A stretch of 64,000 nucleotides of DNA from Roseithermus sacchariphilus (GCA_003285105.1 CP030158.1:2704501-2768500); one strand, 5' to 3'. Counted from the stretch's first letter, positions 6,702-17,900 are shown. The notes: a model not told the origin generated them from the sequence alone. Program-made: numbers and translations.

Positions 6702-9700
6702 ATGGGTCAGCCTACCACGAGACTACTCATCAGCCTGTGCGTCTGGTTGCTCGCCGGTGTGAGTCTGGCGAACGGACAGGCGCGCGAGGTGACCGGAACC
6801 GTCACGGATGCGGGCAGCGGGTTTCCGCTCCCCGGCGTCAACATCGTCGTGCAGGGCACCAGCACCGGGACGGCCACCGACATCGAGGGCCGTTACCGCA
6901 TCAACGTGCCGGGGCCGGATGCCGTGCTGGTCTTCTCCTTCGTAGGCTACGTGCCTCAGGAGATCCGCGTCGGCGATCAGACGCAGATCGACGTGGCCCT
7001 GGCTGAAGACGTGGCGTTGCTGGAAGACGTCGTCGTCGTCGGCTATGGCACCCAGCGCAAGGAAGACGTGCTGGGGTCGGTGTCGTCCATCGACGCCGAC
7101 GATGCCCGGGTGGGGCTCGTCACGGCGCCGGATCAGATGATCCAGGGGCGCGTGGCCGGCGTGACGGTGGTGCAGAACAACGGGGAGCCCGGGGCCGGGT
7201 TCAACATCCGCATCCGGGGCGGCACCTCGATCAGCGCCAGCAACGAGCCGCTCTACGTCATCGACGGCGTGCCGATCGACAACGCGAGCGTGTCGCCGGG
7301 TGGAGAGGGGGTCAGCAGCGCGGCGCCGCGTAACCCGCTCAACCTCATCAACCCCAACGACATCCAGTCGATCACCATCCTCAAGGATGCCTCGGCCACG
7401 GCCATCTACGGCAGCCGCGCCGCCAACGGCGTCGTGCTGATCACGACGAAGCAGGGCCAGCAGGGCCGCGTCACGGTCGATTACGACGGCTTCGTGTCCA
7501 GTTCCACGATGACGCGCAAGATCGACCTGCTCTCGGGGGAGGAATACATCAATTTCCTTGAAGGCGCCATCGAGCGCCGGGAGCTCGGCTGGATCGATAC
7601 CGACGACGACGGCGTCGTCGATCAGATCCGTGACGATAACGGCAACGGCGTCCCCGACATCCTCGATCAGCAGGGATCGGCCGATACCGACTGGCAGGAC
7701 GCGGTGACCCGCACGGGCATTTCCCATTCGCACAACCTGGCCCTCTCCGGGGGCACGCAGAACACGCAGTACCGGGCTTCGGTGAGCTACCTGAACCAGC
7801 AGGGCATCATCATCAGCTCGGGCCTGGAACGCCTCACCGGCCGCCTCAATGCCAACCACGAGGCGCTCGACGGGCGGCTGCGCTTCAACCTGAACTTCCA
7901 GAGCTCCTACGCCGAGGACGATTACCTGCCCTACCAGCAGACCGGGGGCTTCGAGGGCGGCCTGTTTACCAACGTCTTCGCCTTCAACCCGACGTTCCCG
8001 GTGCGGCAGGACGGGGATTACTTCGAGATCGGGGAGGGCGCGCAGAGCGTCCGGAACCCGGTGGCGCTGGCCGAGGAGATCGAGGACTTCGGCAAGACCA
8101 CGCGCACGCTCGGCAACCTCTCGGTCGAGCTGGACCTGATCGAGGGGCTGACGGCGCAGGTCAACGTCGGCGCCGACCGTGCGCAGTCCAGTCGCCGGAT
8201 GTACTTCCCGAAGTCCAATCCGGTCGGGGCGATCGATCTGGGGCGGGCGCTGCAGCGCAACCGGGAACGTACGTCGCAGACCTTCCAGAGCTACCTGACC
8301 TACCGCAGCACGCTGGCCGACGCACACAACCTGGAGCTGCTGGGCGGCTACGAGTACTCCGTCTTTGACACGGAGGAATTCGGGGCGGAGGCGCGTAACT
8401 TCGTCACGGATGCCTGGTCGTACAACAACCTGGGCGGCGGGGCCGATGAGGTCAAGCCCTACTCGTTCCGCGAGAACAGCAAGCTGGCATCGTTCTTTGG
8501 CCGGCTCAACTACAACTTCAACGAGCGCTACTACCTGACCGGCGTGCTGCGCTACGACGGGTCGTCGCGGTTCGGGGCCAACAACAAGTGGGCCCTGTTC
8601 CCCGCCGTGCAGGTCGGCTGGCGGCTCAGCGAGGAGGCGTTCCTGCAGGACGTGGACGTCCTCTCCGAGTTGCGCCTCCGGGTGGGCTACGGCGTCAACG
8701 GCAACCAGGAGATCGGGAACTACCGCTCGCTGGCGCTGCTGGCCCCGAATCCGGACGCGCGGGCCGTCATCGGTGGCATCCCGGTGACGGGCGTCGCCCC
8801 GGCCACCTATGCCAACCCGGACCTGCGCTGGGAGGAGACGACGTCGTACAACGTCGGCATCGACTACGGCTTCCTGAACGGACGCTTCACCGGCACGCTG
8901 GAATACTATCGCAAGGACACCCGGGACCTGCTCCTGGAGGTGCCCGTGCCGCAGCCGGCTCCCCTGCCCACGCGTCTGGAAAACATCGGGGAGGTCAAAA
9001 ACGAAGGCCTCGAGTTCTCGCTCGACGCGCTCGCCGTCGACGGAACCGACTTCAGCCTCCTGCTGGGCGCCGTCTTCACGACGAACCGCAACGAGGTGGT
9101 CAGCCTGGGCGGGCGTGAGCGGATCATCACCGGCACGGTGAGCGGCCGCGGACAGTCCGGCGTGCAGTCCCAGATCATCGTCCCGGGCCAGCCGCTCGGC
9201 ACGTTCTACGGCCCCGTCTTTGCCGGCATCGTGGACGGCGTGCAGACCTTCGTCGACCTCGACGGCGACGGGGAGGTCGAGGTGACGGGCGACGACCGGA
9301 CGTTCATCGGCAACGCCCAGCCGGACTTCACCTACGGCTTCCGCACGCAGGCCTACTGGGGCGCGTTCGACTTCAGCATGTTCCTGCGGGGTGAGTACGG
9401 ACGCGACGTGTTCAACAACACGGCGCTCGTCTACCAGACCAAGAGCGGCGTGACGCAGAACAACAACTTCATCAAGGCGGCGCTGGAGAGCGACGAGCTG
9501 GTCAACGAGCCGGCCAAGTTCTCCGACCGCTGGATCGAGAACGGGTCGTTCCTGCGCATGGACAACATCCAGCTGGGCTACACGATTCCGGTGACGCAGC
9601 TGAGCGAGCAACTGCGCACGGCGCGGGTCTACTTCTCGGTCAACAACGTCTTCGTGATCACGCCCTACACCGGCTACGATCCCGAGGTCAACACCGACGC

Positions 9701-9782
9701 CGGGCTGGCCACGATCGGGATCGACTACACGAACTACCCGCGCCCCCGCACCTTCACGCTCGGGGTGAGCCTCGGCTTCTGA
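6702..9782 (+). CDS. SusC/RagA-family TonB-linked outer-membrane protein
   Basis: 1026 residues from ATG 6702; the frame is open further upstream but only through repeats, and this start gives a signal peptide (about 1-25, ending NGQA). Residues about 28-108 form a carboxypeptidase-regulatory-like beta-sandwich (GTVTDAGSGFPLPGVNIVV). A TonB-box-like stretch (VVVVGYGTQ, from 110) follows, then a plug domain to about 245 with KDASATAIYGSRAANGV. The remainder is a 22-stranded-type barrel ending in the classic FTLGVSLGF, with terminal Phe. SusC proteins import oligosaccharides or peptides across the outer membrane with SusD as lid, energised by TonB. It is followed by susD 71 bases later. A LacI-type operator lies 65 bases upstream. 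Confidence 0.95.
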   Translation: MGQPTTRLLISLCVWLLAGVSLANGQAREVTGTVTDAGSGFPLPGVNIVVQGTSTGTATDIEGRYRINVPGPDAVLVFSFVGYVPQEIRVGDQTQIDVALAEDVALLEDVVVVGYGTQRKEDVLGSVSSIDADDARVGLVTAPDQMIQGRVAGVTVVQNNGEPGAGFNIRIRGGTSISASNEPLYVIDGVPIDNASVSPGGEGVSSAAPRNPLNLINPNDIQSITILKDASATAIYGSRAANGVVLITTKQGQQGRVTVDYDGFVSSSTMTRKIDLLSGEEYINFLEGAIERRELGWIDTDDDGVVDQIRDDNGNGVPDILDQQGSADTDWQDAVTRTGISHSHNLALSGGTQNTQYRASVSYLNQQGIIISSGLERLTGRLNANHEALDGRLRFNLNFQSSYAEDDYLPYQQTGGFEGGLFTNVFAFNPTFPVRQDGDYFEIGEGAQSVRNPVALAEEIEDFGKTTRTLGNLSVELDLIEGLTAQVNVGADRAQSSRRMYFPKSNPVGAIDLGRALQRNRERTSQTFQSYLTYRSTLADAHNLELLGGYEYSVFDTEEFGAEARNFVTDAWSYNNLGGGADEVKPYSFRENSKLASFFGRLNYNFNERYYLTGVLRYDGSSRFGANNKWALFPAVQVGWRLSEEAFLQDVDVLSELRLRVGYGVNGNQEIGNYRSLALLAPNPDARAVIGGIPVTGVAPATYANPDLRWEETTSYNVGIDYGFLNGRFTGTLEYYRKDTRDLLLEVPVPQPAPLPTRLENIGEVKNEGLEFSLDALAVDGTDFSLLLGAVFTTNRNEVVSLGGRERIITGTVSGRGQSGVQSQIIVPGQPLGTFYGPVFAGIVDGVQTFVDLDGDGEVEVTGDDRTFIGNAQPDFTYGFRTQAYWGAFDFSMFLRGEYGRDVFNNTALVYQTKSGVTQNNNFIKAALESDELVNEPAKFSDRWIENGSFLRMDNIQLGYTIPVTQLSEQLRTARVYFSVNNVFVITPYTGYDPEVNTDAGLATIGIDYTNYPRPRTFTLGVSLGF

Positions 9783-9789
9783 CGCCCCC

Positions 9790-9826
9790 GTGCCCGGCCT
9801 GCCGGCGCGCCGGATGGGCCGGGCAC
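9790..9826 (+). promoter_or_regulatory. Strong hairpin between susC and susD
   Basis: GTGCCCGGCC (9790-9799) pairs perfectly with GGCCGGGCAC (9817-9826) and encloses a second hairpin CCGGCG/CGCCGG (9802-9813). No uridine tract follows, so it is more likely an mRNA stabilising or partial-attenuation structure than a full terminator. It could set the susC:susD transcript ratio; that is inference. Confidence 0.5.
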
Positions 9827-9853
9827 CGGCTCGCCTTTCGTTACCCTGACTCT

Positions 9854-11443
9854 ATGACGACGCATACAGCCATGAACGTCTTTCGACTACATTCCACGGC
9901 CTGGGCCACCGGGATCCTCCTCCTGCTGGTGCTGGGACCGCTCGTGCTGCTGCAGGGCTGCACCGACCTGGACGAGGAGGTCTTCGGGGCGGTGACGGCC
10001 GAGAACTTCTACCAGACCGAGGACGAGATCATCGCCGCGCTGGCGCCGCTCTATGCCCAGCTCCGCGGTGTCCTCGATGATTACCACAACCTGAGCCAGG
10101 TCAGCACCGACGAAACCATCGTGCCCACGCGCGGCTCCGACTGGTTCGACGGCGGCATCTGGCAGAACACCCACCGCCACACCTGGGACGCCAACCTCAG
10201 CTTCCTCGACGGCGCCTGGGTGACGGCCTACACCGGCGTGGCCCGGGCCAACGGCCTGCTCCAGACCCTGGAGACGGCCGACGTGCCCAACAAAGAAGCC
10301 ATCGTGGCCGAGACGCGCGCCCTGCGGGCCTTCTACTACTACCTGCTCATGGACCTCTTCGGCAACATCCCCCTCGTCGGGGACGAGCCGGGTGAGTACA
10401 CCGTGGATCAGGAAAACCTGCCGCCGACCGAGCCGCGCCCGGAGGTTTTCGCGTTCATCGAGTCCGAACTGCTGGCGGCGCGGGGAAACCTGCCCGTCCA
10501 GCATCCGGCCGAGGGCTACGGGCGCCTGACGCAGGGCGCCGTGGATGCCCTCCTGGCGAACATGTACCTCAACGCGCAGGTCTTCTCCGGCACGGTGACC
10601 ACCAGCGGGCTGACGCCGGGGAATGCGCGCTGGCAGGACGCCATCGACGCGGCCGACCGCGTGCTCAACTCGGGCGTCTACAGCCTCTCCGAGGACTGGG
10701 CCAGCATCTTCGCGCCGGGCAACGCGGAGAACCCCGAGCACATCTTCGTCGTGGCGCACCTGCCGCAGGACGGCCTCGGCATGAACTTCATCATGCGCAC
10801 GCTCCACTACAACCAGTACGTCCCCTCGCCCTGGAACGGCTTCTCGACCCTGGCCGAAACCTTCGGCAAGTTCGATGAGGACGACAGCCGGCGCGGCATC
10901 TTCCTGGTCGGGCAGGCCTACAGCTTCATCACGGGCGAGCCCGTCAACAACCGGCAGGACGAGCCGCTGATCTTCACGCCGGAGATCGACGACTTCACCG
11001 ACGCCACCGAAAACGAAGGCGTGCGCATCCTGAAGTTCCCCCCGGATCCCAGCAGCGTCGGCCCCAACCACGGGAACGACTACCCCTTCTTCCGGGTGGC
11101 CGAGATGTACCTGATCAAGGCCGAGGCGCTCAACGAGCTGAACGGCCCGAACCAGGAGTCCATCGACCTGCTGAACGACCTGCGCGCGCGCGTCTTCGAG
11201 CCGGACGAGCCGCTCGTCCTGGCCGACTATCCGACGCAGCAGGCCCTGCGGGATCGCATCCTCGACGAGCGGCTCTATGAGCTGTTCTACGAGGCCAAGC
11301 GCCGCCAGGACCTCATCCGCCACGGCAAGTTTACGCAGGCCTGGGCCTTCAAGGCCGAAAGCCAGCCCTATCGCATCCTCTTCCCGATTCCGCAGACGCA
11401 GCTCGACGCCAACCCGATGCTGCAGCAGAACCCGGGCTACTGA
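9854..11443 (+). CDS. SusD/RagB-family nutrient-binding lipoprotein
   Basis: 529 residues from ATG 9854 (an ATG at 9872 would shorten it by six). A lipoprotein signal peptide ends at LLQGC with the lipidated Cys36, followed by the typical SusD start (DLDEEVFGAVTAENFYQTEDE). The TPR-type helical core is visible in TRALRAFYYYLLMDLFGNIPL and in the C-terminal segment FRVAEMYLIKAEALNE, and the end carries the DERLYELFYEAKRRQDLIRHG motif. SusD proteins sit on the cell surface and close over SusC to capture substrate. Immediately downstream of the SusC homologue; the substrate cannot be deduced from sequence. Confidence 0.95.
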   Translation: MTTHTAMNVFRLHSTAWATGILLLLVLGPLVLLQGCTDLDEEVFGAVTAENFYQTEDEIIAALAPLYAQLRGVLDDYHNLSQVSTDETIVPTRGSDWFDGGIWQNTHRHTWDANLSFLDGAWVTAYTGVARANGLLQTLETADVPNKEAIVAETRALRAFYYYLLMDLFGNIPLVGDEPGEYTVDQENLPPTEPRPEVFAFIESELLAARGNLPVQHPAEGYGRLTQGAVDALLANMYLNAQVFSGTVTTSGLTPGNARWQDAIDAADRVLNSGVYSLSEDWASIFAPGNAENPEHIFVVAHLPQDGLGMNFIMRTLHYNQYVPSPWNGFSTLAETFGKFDEDDSRRGIFLVGQAYSFITGEPVNNRQDEPLIFTPEIDDFTDATENEGVRILKFPPDPSSVGPNHGNDYPFFRVAEMYLIKAEALNELNGPNQESIDLLNDLRARVFEPDEPLVLADYPTQQALRDRILDERLYELFYEAKRRQDLIRHGKFTQAWAFKAESQPYRILFPIPQTQLDANPMLQQNPGY

Positions 11444-11460
11444 GATCGGGTTGCATAGGC

Positions 11461-11506
11461 CCGTCCGGGCGGTGCCGGGCTTCACGCCGCGGCACCGCCC
11501 GGACGG
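11461..11506 (+). promoter_or_regulatory. Perfect 16-bp hairpin downstream of susD
   Basis: CCGTCCGGGCGGTGCC (11461-11476) pairs without mismatch with GGCACCGCCCGGACGG (11491-11506) around a 14-base loop, 17 bases after the susD stop. There is no T-tract, so a conventional intrinsic terminator is doubtful. It may stabilise the upstream transcript or reduce read-through to the FG-GAP genes. Confidence 0.6.
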
Positions 11507-11575
11507 CGAGCCTGTGAGGAGCCTCGCCCCCGCGGGTGGGGCTCCGTCGTTTCGACGTGTGGACGCGGCAGAATC

Positions 11576-14500
11576 ATGGTGTGTACGACAGGGTGGCTGG
11601 GCCGGGGGGCGCTCGTGGCGCTCCTGGGAATCGTGGCGGCGGCCTGTGGGCCGGATCCCCGGACGGAGATCCCGGTCCGGTCGCTGTTCACCCGGCTCCC
11701 GGCCTCCTATACCGGCATTGCCTTCGAGAACCGGCTGACGGACACGGAGGCGTTCAACGTGTTCACCTACCGCAACTACTACAACGGCGGCGGCGTGGGC
11801 ATCGGCGACGTCAACGGCGACGGCCTGCCGGACCTGTACCTGACGGCCAACCAGCAGCCCAATCGCCTCTACCTCAACCGGGGCGGCTTCCGCTTCGAAG
11901 ACGTCACCGACCGCGCCGGCGTCGCCGGCACCCGCGCCTGGTCCACCGGCGTCAGCCTGGCCGACGTCAACGGCGACGGCTGGGTCGACATCTACGTCTG
12001 CAACGCGGGAAACCACGAGGGCGACGACAAGGCCAACGAGCTCTTCATCAACCTCGGCCCGGATGACGAGGGCATCCCTCGCTTCGAGGAGCAGGCAGCC
12101 GCCTACGGCCTGGCCGACGAAGGCTACGGCACCCATGCCGCGTTCTTCGACTACGACCGCGACGGCGACCTCGACCTGTATCTGCTCAACAACTCCTTCC
12201 GCCCCGTCAGCTCCTTCGGGCTGCGCAACATCCGCCACGAGCGCCATCCCTACGGCGGCGACAAGCTCTTCCGCAACGACGGCGGCCGCTTCGTCGACGT
12301 CAGCGAGGCCGCCGGCATCTACGGCAGCGAGATCGGCTTCGGCCTGGGCGTCACCGTGGGCGACGTCGACCGCGACGGCTGGCCGGACATCTACGTCTCG
12401 AACGACTTCTTCGAACGGGATTACCTCTACCTCAACCAGGGCGACGGCACCTTCCGCGAGGTGCTCGAAGAACGCATGCCCTCGATCAGCCTCTCCTCGA
12501 TGGGCGCGGACATGGCCGACGTCACCGGCGACGGCTTCCCGGAGATCTACGTCACCGACATGCTGCCCGAGGACGACGTCCGCCTCAAGACGACCTCCTC
12601 CTTCGAGTCCTGGAACGTCTATCAGGCCAAGCTGCGCAACGATTACCACCATCAGTTCATGCGCAACACGCTCCAGCGCAACAACGGGGACGGTACCTTC
12701 AGCGAGATCGGGCAGATCGCCGGCGTCGCGGCGACGGACTGGAGCTGGGGCGCGCTCATGGCGGACCTCGACAACGACGGCCACCTCGACATCTTCGTCT
12801 CCAACGGCATCTTCAAGGACCTGACGGATCAGGACTTCATCGCCTATTTCGCCGACGAGGTCAACCGGGCCGCGGCGCGGGGGCGGCGGGATCTGCCGTT
12901 CCTGGACCTGCTCGCGCGGATCCCGTCGAACCCGATCCCCAACTATGCCTTCCACAACGCCGGCGACGGCACGTTCGTGAACCGGGCCGCCGAATGGGGC
13001 CTTGCCGAGCCGAGCTTTTCCAACGGCGCCGCCTACGGCGACCTGGACGGCGACGGCGACCTGGACCTGGTCGTCAACAACGTCAACATGGAGGCCTTCG
13101 TCTTCCGCAACGAAACCGACTCGCTGCGGGACCACCACTACCTGAAGGTGCGCCTGGAGGGCGAGGCGCCCAACCCCGACGGCCTCGGAGCGACGCTGAC
13201 GGTGCGGGCGGGCGAGGCGCTCTTCTACCGCGAACAGATGCCCATGCGCGGCTTCCAGTCGAGCGTCGACCGGGTGCTGCACGTGGGCCTGGGCACGCGG
13301 ACGCGGGTCGACTCGGTGGTGGTCCGCTGGCCCGACGGCCGGCGGCAGGTCTGGACAGACGTGCCGGCCGATCAGACGCTCACCGCCCGGCAGGCGGAAG
13401 CCGTCTTCCCGGATGAAAACCGCCTCCGCCAGACGCCGCCGGCGTCGCCCCGCCCGTTCGCCGACGTGACGGCGCAGATGGCCGTGGACTATACGCACCG
13501 GGAAAACCCTTTCGTGGACTTCCACCGTGAGGGTTTGCTGCCGAAGATGCTCTCGACCGAAGGCCCGGCGCTGGCCGTGGGGGACGTGAACGGGGACGGG
13601 CTGGACGACCTGTACGTCGGCGGCGCCAAGGAGGCGGCCGGGACGCTGCTGCTGGCGCGGCCGGGCGGGGGCTTCCGCCCCGCCGGCGCCGACGTCTTCG
13701 AGGCCGATGCCGTCTCGGAGGACGTGGGCGCGGCGCTGTTCGATGCCGACGGGGACGGCGACCTCGACCTGTACGTGGTCAGCGGCGGGTACGAGTTCTC
13801 GCCGCGGGCGCCGGCCCTCGAGGATCGGCTGTACCTCAACCAGGGCCGGGGGCGCTTCCGCAAGGCCGAGGGCGCGCTGCCCCGTATGGCCTCCAGCGGG
13901 TCGTGCGTGGTGCCGGCGGACGTCGACGGGGACGGCGACCTGGACCTGTTCGTGGGCGGGCGCTTGCAGCCCTGGCGCTACGGCTATCCCGCCTCCAGCC
14001 ACCTCTTGCTGAACGACGGACGCGGGCACTTCACGGACGCCACCGACGCCGCCGCCCCGGTGCTAAAGGAACTGGGCATGGTGACCGACGCCGCCTGGGT
14101 GGACGTCAACGGCGACGGCGCGCTCGACCTCGCCGTCGTCGGGGAGTGGATGCCGATCACGGTGCTGCTCAACGATGGCGCAGGCCGCTTCTCGCGGCCG
14201 ACCGCCCCCGACGGCCTCGCCGGGACGCACGGGCTCTGGAACCGCCTCCTGGCCGCCGACTTCGACGGCGACGGCGACACGGACTTCGTGGTCGGCAACC
14301 TGGGCCTCAACACGAAGCTGAAGGCGGCCCCGGACGAGCCCATGACGCTGCACGTGGCCGACTTCGACGGCAACGGGGCGGTGGAGCAGGTGCTCAGCTA
14401 CTACAAGCAGGGCCGCAGCTACCCGCTGCCGCTGCGCAACGAACTGCTCGGCCAGCTCAACGTCTTGAAGAAGCGGTTCCCCACCCACCGCGACTACGCC

Positions 14501-14974
14501 GGCCGGACCCTCGAAGAGGTCCTCACGCCCGAGGAACGCGCGGCCGCCGTCGTGCAATCCGTCACCCATCTGGCGTCCGTCTACGTCGAGAACCGCGGCG
14601 ACGGCACCTTCCGCGTGACGCCGCTGCCCTACGAGGCACAGTTTGCCCCGATCTATGGCCTGCTGGCCGGGGACGCCGATGGGGACGGGCACCTGGATCT
14701 GCTGGTGGCGGGCAACTTCTACGGCGTGCAGACGAACCTGGGGCGGATGGACGCCAGCTACGGCCTGCTGCTCCGGGGCGACGGGCAGGGCGGCTTCGAC
14801 CCCGTGCCCGCGCGCGCCAGCGGCTTCCGCGTCGACGGGCAGGTGCGGCACCTGGCGTGGGTGCGGCAGGGCCGGGCGCGCTACGTCGTCGTCGCCCGCA
14901 ACGACGCGCCGCTGCTGTTTTTCCGTCAGAGGCCGCCCGGGGAGAGCCCGGCCGGCACGGAGGACCGGACATGA
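11576..14974 (+). CDS. FG-GAP/VCBS-repeat lipoprotein with ASPIC/UnbV domain (paralogue 1)
   Basis: 1132 residues from ATG 11576. Lipoprotein signal peptide ending AAACG (Cys24). The protein is built from repeated beta-propeller blades with Asp-rich Ca2+ loops of the form GDVNGDGLPDLY, DYDRDGDLDLY and DLDGDGDLDLV. One propeller occupies about residues 60-510 and a second about 625-1110. Between them, near 518-609, lies an ASPIC/UnbV domain (GLGATLTVRAG ... RGFQSSVDRVLHVGLG ... VVVRWPDGR). Such CRTAC1-like surface lipoproteins are widespread in Bacteroidota next to SusCD but have no defined biochemical role; calcium-dependent glycan or protein binding is the usual guess. Its stop overlaps the start of a close paralogue. 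Confidence 0.9.
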   Translation: MVCTTGWLGRGALVALLGIVAAACGPDPRTEIPVRSLFTRLPASYTGIAFENRLTDTEAFNVFTYRNYYNGGGVGIGDVNGDGLPDLYLTANQQPNRLYLNRGGFRFEDVTDRAGVAGTRAWSTGVSLADVNGDGWVDIYVCNAGNHEGDDKANELFINLGPDDEGIPRFEEQAAAYGLADEGYGTHAAFFDYDRDGDLDLYLLNNSFRPVSSFGLRNIRHERHPYGGDKLFRNDGGRFVDVSEAAGIYGSEIGFGLGVTVGDVDRDGWPDIYVSNDFFERDYLYLNQGDGTFREVLEERMPSISLSSMGADMADVTGDGFPEIYVTDMLPEDDVRLKTTSSFESWNVYQAKLRNDYHHQFMRNTLQRNNGDGTFSEIGQIAGVAATDWSWGALMADLDNDGHLDIFVSNGIFKDLTDQDFIAYFADEVNRAAARGRRDLPFLDLLARIPSNPIPNYAFHNAGDGTFVNRAAEWGLAEPSFSNGAAYGDLDGDGDLDLVVNNVNMEAFVFRNETDSLRDHHYLKVRLEGEAPNPDGLGATLTVRAGEALFYREQMPMRGFQSSVDRVLHVGLGTRTRVDSVVVRWPDGRRQVWTDVPADQTLTARQAEAVFPDENRLRQTPPASPRPFADVTAQMAVDYTHRENPFVDFHREGLLPKMLSTEGPALAVGDVNGDGLDDLYVGGAKEAAGTLLLARPGGGFRPAGADVFEADAVSEDVGAALFDADGDGDLDLYVVSGGYEFSPRAPALEDRLYLNQGRGRFRKAEGALPRMASSGSCVVPADVDGDGDLDLFVGGRLQPWRYGYPASSHLLLNDGRGHFTDATDAAAPVLKELGMVTDAAWVDVNGDGALDLAVVGEWMPITVLLNDGAGRFSRPTAPDGLAGTHGLWNRLLAADFDGDGDTDFVVGNLGLNTKLKAAPDEPMTLHVADFDGNGAVEQVLSYYKQGRSYPLPLRNELLGQLNVLKKRFPTHRDYAGRTLEEVLTPEERAAAVVQSVTHLASVYVENRGDGTFRVTPLPYEAQFAPIYGLLAGDADGDGHLDLLVAGNFYGVQTNLGRMDASYGLLLRGDGQGGFDPVPARASGFRVDGQVRHLAWVRQGRARYVVVARNDAPLLFFRQRPPGESPAGTEDRT

Positions 14975-17900
14975 GACGAAGAAGGCTGAACAGGAGACGC
15001 TGGACGACCCCGGGCGCCGGGCTGATGGCCCTCCTGCTCGCGGGCGGGCTGGCGGCCTGCGGGCCGGAGACGCCCCCGCTCTTCGAACGGCGCCCGGCCT
15101 CGCACACCGGCGTCGACTTCGTCAATGAGCTGCCCGAGGCGGCGGACTTCAACATCCTCAACTACCTCTACTACTACAACGGCGGCGGCGTCGCCGTGGG
15201 GGACGTCAACGACGACGGCCTGCCGGATCTCTACTTCACCGCCAACCTCGGCCCGAACCGGCTCTACCTCAACCGGGGCGGCTTCCGCTTCGAGGACGTC
15301 ACCGAACAGGCCGGCGTGGCCGGGGACGCTTCCTGGACGACCGGCGCCACCATGGCCGACGTCAACGGCGACGGCCGCCTGGACCTCTACGTCACCGTCG
15401 TCAGCGACTACCTCGACCGGCAGGGGCACAACCAGCTCTTTCTCAACCTGGGCGCCGCAGAGCCGGGGCAGGTGCCCACCTTCAGCGAGCAGGCCGCCGC
15501 CTACGGCCTGGACTTCCGCGGCTTCGGCACGCACGCCGCCTTCTTCGACTACGACCGCGACGGCGACCTGGACGCCTATCTGCTCAACCACACGACCCAT
15601 TACGAGGGCGCCATCGGGCGGGCCGCCCTCCGCGAAGAAGACCACCCCCGCGCCGGCGACCGTCTCCTGCGCAACGACGGCGACCGCTTCGTCGACGTCT
15701 CCCGCGAAGCCGGCATCTACAGCGGCGTCACCGGCTACGGCCTGTCGGTGGTGGTGAGTGATCTCAACCGCGACGGCTGGCCGGACCTCTACGTCGGTAA
15801 CGACTTTCATGAGAACGACTACCTCTACCTCAACAACGGCGACGGCACCTTCACCGAGGCCATCCGCGACGCCACGGGGCACACCAGCCGCTTCTCCATG
15901 GGCAGCGACGCCGCCGACGTCAACCGCGACGGCTGGCCGGACCTGGTCGTGCTGGACATGCTCCCCTCCGACGAAGCCATTCTGAAGACCTCGGCCAGCG
16001 CCGACACCTACGAGCTGGCCGAGCTGAAGCAGCGCCTCGGCTACCACGTGCAGTATGCCCGCAACACGCTCCAGCTCAACCGCGGCCGCGCCCGCTTCAG
16101 CGAGATCGGCTACCTGGCCGGTATTTACGCCACCGACTGGAGCTGGGCGGCGCTGCTGGCAGATTACGACCTCGACGGCTGGTTGGACCTGTTCGTCTCC
16201 AACGGCATCTACCGCCGGCCCAACGACCTCGATTACGTCAACTACATCTCCGACGCCGCCATCCAGGCCTCGCTCGAACAGGGCATCACCGAGGAAAACC
16301 TGACCCTCCTCGAGCGGATGCCGCAGATCCCGCTGCCCAATGCCGCCTTCCGCAACCGGGGCGACCTCACCTTCGAGGACGTTGCCGAGGCCTGGGGGCT
16401 GGCCGATCCGGGCTTCTCGAACGGGGCCGCCTATGCGGACCTGGACAACGACGGGGACCTGGACCTGGTGATGAACAACATCAACGAGCCGGCCTGGATC
16501 TACGAGAACCGGGCGGATCGGCTGCCGGACCGCCATGCCCTGACGATCCGGCTCGTGGGGGAGCCGCCCAACACCTTCGGCATCGGAGCGCAGGTGTGGA
16601 TGCGCGTGGGCGAGGCGCAGCTCGTGCGTGAGCAAAGCCCGGTGCGGGGGTTCCAGTCGTCCGTCGACCCCCGGCTGCACGTCGGCCTCGGGGCGGCGAC
16701 GACGGTGGACACGCTGACGGTGATCTGGCCGGATGGGCGCTTCCAGACGCTGACGGACGTCCCGGCCGGTGAGCCGCTCACCCTGCGTCAGGCCGATGCC
16801 GCGGGCACGTTCGTCTGGCCGGACCCCGTGCCGGAGGAGCCGCTGTTCGAGGATGTCACCGAGGCGCTCGCCCCGGCCTGGCGGCACGCGGAAAACACGT
16901 TCGTGGACTTCAACCGGGAGGGGCTCATGCCGCACAAGCTCTCGATGGAAGGCCCCGCACTGGCCGTCGGCGACGTCGACGGCGACGGGCTGGAGGACGT
17001 GTTCGTGGGCGGGGCCAAGTGGCAGGCGGCGCGCCTGTTTCGCCAGCAGGCAGACGGCCGCTTCCGCGCCACCGCCCCGGATCCCTGGCAGGCGGACAGC
17101 CTCCACGAGGACGTCGACGCCGCGTTCTTCGACGCCGACGGCGACGGCGACCTGGACCTGTTCGTCGTCAGCGGCGGCAACGAGTTCTGGGGAGAGGCCG
17201 AGCCGCTGCGCGACCGGCTCTACCTCAACGACGGCCGCGGCGGCTTCAGCCGGGACCGGCAGGCGCTGCCGGATCACTTCGCCAACGGCGGCTGCGTCGC
17301 CCCGGGCGACTTCGACGGCGACGGCGACCTGGACCTGTTCGTCGGCAGCCGCGTCGTCTCCCGGCACTACGGGCTCATCCCGCAGAGCGTCCTGTACGAG
17401 AACGACGGCACCGGGCGTTTTACGGACGTCACGCACACCCGCGCCGAGGGCCTGGCCGAGGCCGGCATGGTCAGCGATGCCGCCTGGACGGACGTCGACG
17501 GCGACGGCGCGCTCGACCTCGTCGTCGTCGGGGAGTGGATGCCGGTGCGGGTCTTCGTGCAGCGGGCCGGGCGATTCGTCGACGCCACCGCCGAACGGGG
17601 GCTGGCCGGCACCGAGGGCTGGTGGAACACCGTTCTCCCCTACGACCTCGACGGCGACGGCGACGAGGATCTGGTGCTGGGCAACCTGGGGCTGAACTCG
17701 TACGTGACCGCGTCGCCGGAGGAGCCGGCCCGCCTCTACGTCCACGACTTCGACGGCAACGGGAGCCTCGATCAGATCCTGACGGTCTACCGGCACGGCG
17801 TCAGCTATCCCATCGCCACGCGCGACCAGTTGCTCAAGCAGATCCAGCCGCTGCGCAAGGACTTTCCCACCTACACCGCCTTCGGGGCGCGGCAGGTGAC

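Noticed and set aside
11461-11506. Hairpin after susD considered a standard intrinsic terminator
   Set aside because: The stem is excellent but no T-tract follows, and the next genes look co-directional and linked.
9887-14029. Very long minus-strand open frame (1380 codons) opposite susD and the first FG-GAP gene
   Set aside because: Composition is dominated by Val/Ala/Gly/Arg and mirrors the third-position GC bias of the real plus-strand genes, which have signal peptides and family motifs. It is an antisense shadow.
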